Assembly: GCF_001591505.1 (NCBI RefSeq)
Contig: NZ_BCVA01000014.1
Span: 46,123 to 110,122, forward strand
Origin: Neobacillus niacini NBRC 15566
GTDB taxonomy: Bacteria > Bacillota > Bacilli > Bacillales > Cytobacillaceae
Length of the DNA stretch: 64,000 nt
Direction of reading: 5' to 3'
Shown: positions 61,212-64,000 of the stretch, one piece after another
Position numbering within the stretch: the first letter of the stretch is position 1
Layout: each line of letters opens with the position of its first letter
Program-made: the position numbers and the translations under genes
The notes under the pieces: generated by a model
What the model saw: only the letters and a program-made list of their open reading frames with translations
What the model was told of the DNA's origin: nothing
Database searches by the model: none

Positions 61212-62576
61212 TCATTGTGCTCTACTAGCTGCTGTAAATTGTTTGTGAATGCTATAGGCTGCCAGCTTTCCTTGTTGTGCAGCGGTAACCACCATTGCGT
61301 CGCCATTTCCTTTTCCAAAAACAACATCACCACATGCATATATTTGGGGATTGGAAGTTTGATAGGTTTCTTTATTTACTAGTACGACACCACGATCATG
61401 TTGTAGTTCTAGAGCATGTATTAACTCCAAATGTCTTGTTTGGCCGATCGCTTTGATAACCGCATCCACAGGAATAACATATTCAGATCCTTCCACTGGA
61501 TAAGGTCTTCTGCGCCCGTCTTTATCAGGCTCACCAAGTTCCATTTTGATACATTCAATCCCGATTACCTTGCCATGTTCATTCCCAATAATTTTTTCAG
61601 GTGCTGTTAACCAGCGAAACTCAACACCGTCTTGCTTGGCAAATTCATATTCAAAATCATAGGCCGTCATTTCTTCTTCTGTTCGACGGTAAAGGATTTT
61701 TACATTTTTTGCACCTAAACGCACTGAACAAGTGGCACCATCAATGGCTGTATTACCTGCTCCAATGACAACCGCACGCTTGCCAACAAAATCCTTAGAT
61801 ACTCTTCCACTTTTTGTTTCCTTTACAAACTCAATGGCATCGTATACTCCCTCTAGGTCTTCCCCTTCAATACCTAAATCAGGAACATGTGCCATACCAA
61901 CCGCTAAAATAATGCAATCAAAATCTTTAACTAAATCCTTTACGGACACATCTTTCCCAACTCTTGTATTTGTTTTGATTGTCACATTAAGTTTTTCAAC
62001 CTGGTCCACTTCCCAGTACGAGATGGCTTGTGGAAGGCGGAAGGAGACAATTCCGTAGGTATTTAAACCTCCCGCTTTTTCAGCAGCTTCAAAAATTGTT
62101 ACTTCATATCCCAACCGCGCTAGTTCTCTCGCTGCGGATAACCCAGCTGGTCCTCCGCCCACCACGGCAACTGATTTACCATTTGGTTTTCCTGGCTCAA
62201 ACAGGTTTATTTCATTTTTAATGGCCCAATCTGTGGCATATCGCTGTAAGTTTCCAATCATTATGGGTTTTGTGGAATGATTTAAGACACATGCACCTTC
62301 ACACAGCTCCTCAGTTGGACACACTCTGGCGCAGCTTGCACCAACTGGATTAGAAGACATGATTGTTTTTGCAGATCCAAGCAAATTTCCTGAAGCAATT
62401 TTTTTTATAAAAGTTGGAATATCGATGCCTGTTGGGCATGCCTTAATACAAGGAGCGTCATAGCAATAAAGGCAGCGATTCGATTCTTCCAATGCTTCTT
62501 GATTTGTCAGTGCGCGTTCCACTTCTTGAAAATTTCGTTCCAGATTGGCAGTGGAGATTCGCTGTGTTTTTTCCAA
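61212..62576 (-). CDS. preT: NAD-dependent dihydropyrimidine dehydrogenase subunit PreT, TTG start
   Basis: A 454-aa flavoprotein of the glutamate-synthase-small-subunit type that passes electrons from NADH to PreA. The N-terminal Fe-S region CLYCYDAPCIKACPTGIDIP is near 35-55, the FAD motif VVGGGPAGLSAARELARLG near 135, and a second nucleotide fold VIGAGNTAIDGA near 270. The TTG at 62576 with GGAGGG 7 bases upstream is chosen; the long frame to 62708 has no ribosome site and runs through the promoter. Confidence 0.93.
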   Translation of the reverse strand: MEKTQRISTANLERNFQEVERALTNQEALEESNRCLYCYDAPCIKACPTGIDIPTFIKKIASGNLLGSAKTIMSSNPVGASCARVCPTEELCEGACVLNHSTKPIMIGNLQRYATDWAIKNEINLFEPGKPNGKSVAVVGGGPAGLSAARELARLGYEVTIFEAAEKAGGLNTYGIVSFRLPQAISYWEVDQVEKLNVTIKTNTRVGKDVSVKDLVKDFDCIILAVGMAHVPDLGIEGEDLEGVYDAIEFVKETKSGRVSKDFVGKRAVVIGAGNTAIDGATCSVRLGAKNVKILYRRTEEEMTAYDFEYEFAKQDGVEFRWLTAPEKIIGNEHGKVIGIECIKMELGEPDKDGRRRPYPVEGSEYVIPVDAVIKAIGQTRHLELIHALELQHDRGVVLVNKETYQTSNPQIYACGDVVFGKGNGDAMVVTAAQQGKLAAYSIHKQFTAASRAQ

Positions 62577-62631
62577 TAAAAAGCCCTCCTTTTTAAAAGT
62601 GATTTTACTGAAAACCTTGCATCTATTTACA

Positions 62632-62677
62632 ATTTTACAGTCCACAAAAATATGTTTCGTTATGAAAACTGTAAAAT
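62632..62677 (-). promoter_or_regulatory. Promoter and inverted repeat of the pyrimidine-degradation operon
   Basis: -35 TTTACA (62670-62675), 17-bp spacer, -10 TATTTT (62647-62652), upstream of preT. A perfect 10-bp inverted repeat ATTTTACAGT (62632-62641) and ACTGTAAAAT (62668-62677) brackets the promoter, centres 36 bp apart. A related ATTTTACTG lies at 62602-62610. It could be the binding site of a regulator encoded outside the window. Confidence 0.55.
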
Positions 62678-62708
62678 GATGCTCGTATTCTACTAACAGA
62701 TAGGCCAA

Positions 62709-63024
62709 CTAGACTCGGAGAGAAAAACATGAAAGGTGATTCTTATTTTAGATGATAGCTTGAAGGGTATTTTTGCGATGAATAGTGCAGCTGATAAATG
62801 GGAGTTATTCTTGTACCAATATTACTCTTTTACCAATTTATCACATCTGAACAGAAAATTTTGTAAAATCACATCGAACGCGTTATAGTTTAGTATTCAT
62901 TTACATTTTGCGGAAAAACCAATATTTTTACATACAAAATAGAGTTAATCTAAATATCATTGTCAGTTAATCTAATTAATAAGTTCTCGACATTCTTGAA
63001 TTAATTGCCGAATGACAACGACCA
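62709..63024. other. Gene-free stretch upstream of preT
   Basis: I see no ORF with a ribosome site, no RNA gene and no clear repeat here. GTAAAAT at 62861-62867 repeats the half-site of the preT inverted repeat. The sequence is strongly AT-rich. Confidence 0.5.
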
Positions 63025-63053
63025 ACAAAAAAAGTGCACCTAATTGGTACACT
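63025..63053 (-). terminator. Terminator of the NAD(P)-binding protein gene
   Basis: Minus-strand stem AGTGTACC/GGTGCACT with one mismatch (A-C or G-T type), loop AATTA, followed by TTTTTTT. Confidence 0.7.
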
Positions 63054-63111
63054 CTGATACATAGATTGATTAGCTTCTTATACTCATTCAGTAACTTGGC
63101 TTAAAACTTTT

Positions 63112-63789
63112 TTATACTGACAACCCAACTATAGCTTCAATTTCATGTGAAAGATAGATATGTTTTCCCTTTTTATTGGACTGTGCGACAACGGCCATTG
63201 CGGCTGCCACTTTTCTTGCATGTATCCCTCGGTATGGACGCATGGGACCTATCAGGATCTTGTTTAATGCACCACTAGCTTTTTCAGCAAGTTTCTCACC
63301 CAACCGAAACTCTTCCCGCTTTCCTAACAATAAAGAAGGTCTAAAAATATGGAGTGAAGGTATGTCTAAATTAGACAGAGTTTCCTCCACCTCTCCCTTT
63401 ACTCGACTATAAAAGAATAATGACTTGGTATCAGCCCCCATAGAACTGACAATGAGATACTTTTCTGCACCGTTTTCCTTTGCTAGTTTTGCAGCCTCAA
63501 TCGGATATTCGTAATCTACTTTACGAAATGCTTCTTTTGTTTTTGCTACTTTTATCGTTGTGCCTAAGCAACAAAAGACATCTGTAACTTGGAATAACTC
63601 ATGGTACTTATGTAGTTCATCGAAATCAACGATATGTACTTCACATTTTTCAGATTCAATTTCAATCGATCTGCGAACCAACAAATGGACTTTTTGATAG
63701 TACCCATTTTCACTAAGTTTTTTGACTAATTCTTTTCCAATTAGACCTGTAGCCCCGAGCACAAGTGCCGTTTTTTTATTTACACCCAT
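63112..63789 (-). CDS. NAD(P)H-binding oxidoreductase (HTATIP2-like atypical SDR)
   Basis: A 225-aa Rossmann protein: ALVLGATGLIGKELVKKL near residue 8, then YLIVSSMGADTKSLFFYSRVKGEVEE near 100-125 with the Tyr-x3-Lys (YSRVK), and IFRPSLLLGKREEFR near 150. These match HTATIP2/TIP30-like NAD(P)-binding proteins. The ATG at 63789 (MGVNKKTALV) follows GAGGGG by 11 bases; the longer frame to 63876 would start with an unrelated hydrophobic segment. Substrate unknown; not linked to the pyrimidine operon. Confidence 0.87.
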   Translation of the reverse strand: MGVNKKTALVLGATGLIGKELVKKLSENGYYQKVHLLVRRSIEIESEKCEVHIVDFDELHKYHELFQVTDVFCCLGTTIKVAKTKEAFRKVDYEYPIEAAKLAKENGAEKYLIVSSMGADTKSLFFYSRVKGEVEETLSNLDIPSLHIFRPSLLLGKREEFRLGEKLAEKASGALNKILIGPMRPYRGIHARKVAAAMAVVAQSNKKGKHIYLSHEIEAIVGLSV

Positions 63790-63903
63790 GATTTTATAAG
63801 CCCCTCTCAACAATAAGCAATCTAATAAGGAAATTATACCATGCACAAAAGGTTCCAATAAAAAATGGAGAAGCATTTTGCTGTGCCGTTTTGTGTTCCA
63901 ATT

Positions 63904-64000
63904 TTATTGATCTTTATTGACTGGTCGATAAAAAGCTAGTGATGGTTCAATAGGATCTGCACTTATCGGTTGGGGAATCAAGCTAAGCACCCGAGCTGAT
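63904..64000 (-). CDS. 3' end of a further protein-coding gene (cut by window)
   Basis: On the minus strand one frame is open from the window edge to TAA at 63904, giving 31 codons that end PVNKDQ. The amino-acid composition looks protein-like, but the piece is too short to assign. Only the C-terminal end is in the window. Confidence 0.35.
   Translation of the reverse strand, partial: SARVLSLIPQPISADPIEPSLAFYRPVNKDQ

Noticed and set aside
1..64000. tRNA, rRNA or prophage segments
   Set aside because: No cloverleaf-like sequences, rRNA motifs, integrase or phage structural genes were recognised in the window.

Overview
The window is about 64 kb of AT-rich chromosomal DNA from an endospore-former-like member of the Bacillaceae (Bacillus/Neobacillus-type; genus not determinable here). 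Support comes from strong GGAGG ribosome sites, frequent TTG starts, a Gram-positive T-box leader, sigma-54-driven roc genes with RocR-type activators, a YrzB-type DUF1292 protein and LIVCS/NCS1 transporters. Almost everything is on the minus strand. I see no tRNA, rRNA, IS element, prophage or CRISPR array.

Region 1 (1-25 kb) is a large acyl-CoA catabolic supercluster. It holds five acyl-CoA dehydrogenase genes (two as an overlapping pair), two acyl-CoA ligases, a CaiB-type CoA transferase, AtuA with a separate AtuA C-terminal-type domain protein, two ordinary thiolases, one SCP-x/Ltp-type thiolase fold protein with a DUF35 zinc-ribbon partner, three crotonase-fold proteins, a 3-hydroxyacyl-CoA dehydrogenase, two SDRs, an ACAD11-type kinase, a metallo-beta-lactamase fold hydrolase, an amidohydrolase and two TetR regulators. 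Four transcription units start from sigma-A promoters that each carry a 16-bp palindrome (consensus near AAAGTGAGNNCACTTT) exactly 7 bp downstream of the -10 box, so they look like one regulon. The gene content points to a branched or cyclic (isoprenoid- or steroid-like) carboxylic acid, or a 4-hydroxy/4-keto acid. The substrate cannot be read from the sequence and I know of no described pathway with this exact set.

Region 2 (25-41 kb) holds an aldehyde dehydrogenase, a YtcJ-like amidohydrolase with a BrnQ transporter, a polar amino-acid ABC transporter, and rocA-rocD-glutamate dehydrogenase. Three -24/-12 promoters (upstream of brnQ, the ABC operon and rocA) match the sigma-54 consensus. Two paralogous enhancer-binding proteins lie beside two different classes of palindromic upstream sites. 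Together these genes import and degrade arginine/ornithine and branched-chain or related amino acids.

Region 3 (40-53 kb) is housekeeping: a small secreted protein, DUF1292, a DJ-1/PfpI protein, an intergenic repeat cluster, feoA with a naturally split feoB, a SatD-like/DUF3307 pair with a double operator-like repeat, a nuclease-helicase fusion, proBA behind a proline T-box, and an SF1 helicase.

Region 4 (53-63 kb) is a reductive pyrimidine-degradation cluster: preT, preA, dihydropyrimidinase, an NCS1 permease, a 72-aa protein, methylmalonate-semialdehyde dehydrogenase and an omega-amino-acid aminotransferase. A beta-ureidopropionase, needed between dihydropyrimidinase and the aminotransferase, is not present. 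The window ends with an NAD(P)-binding protein and the tail of one more gene. Several starts were moved from the first ATG to the codon with a proper ribosome site, including one probable CTG start.
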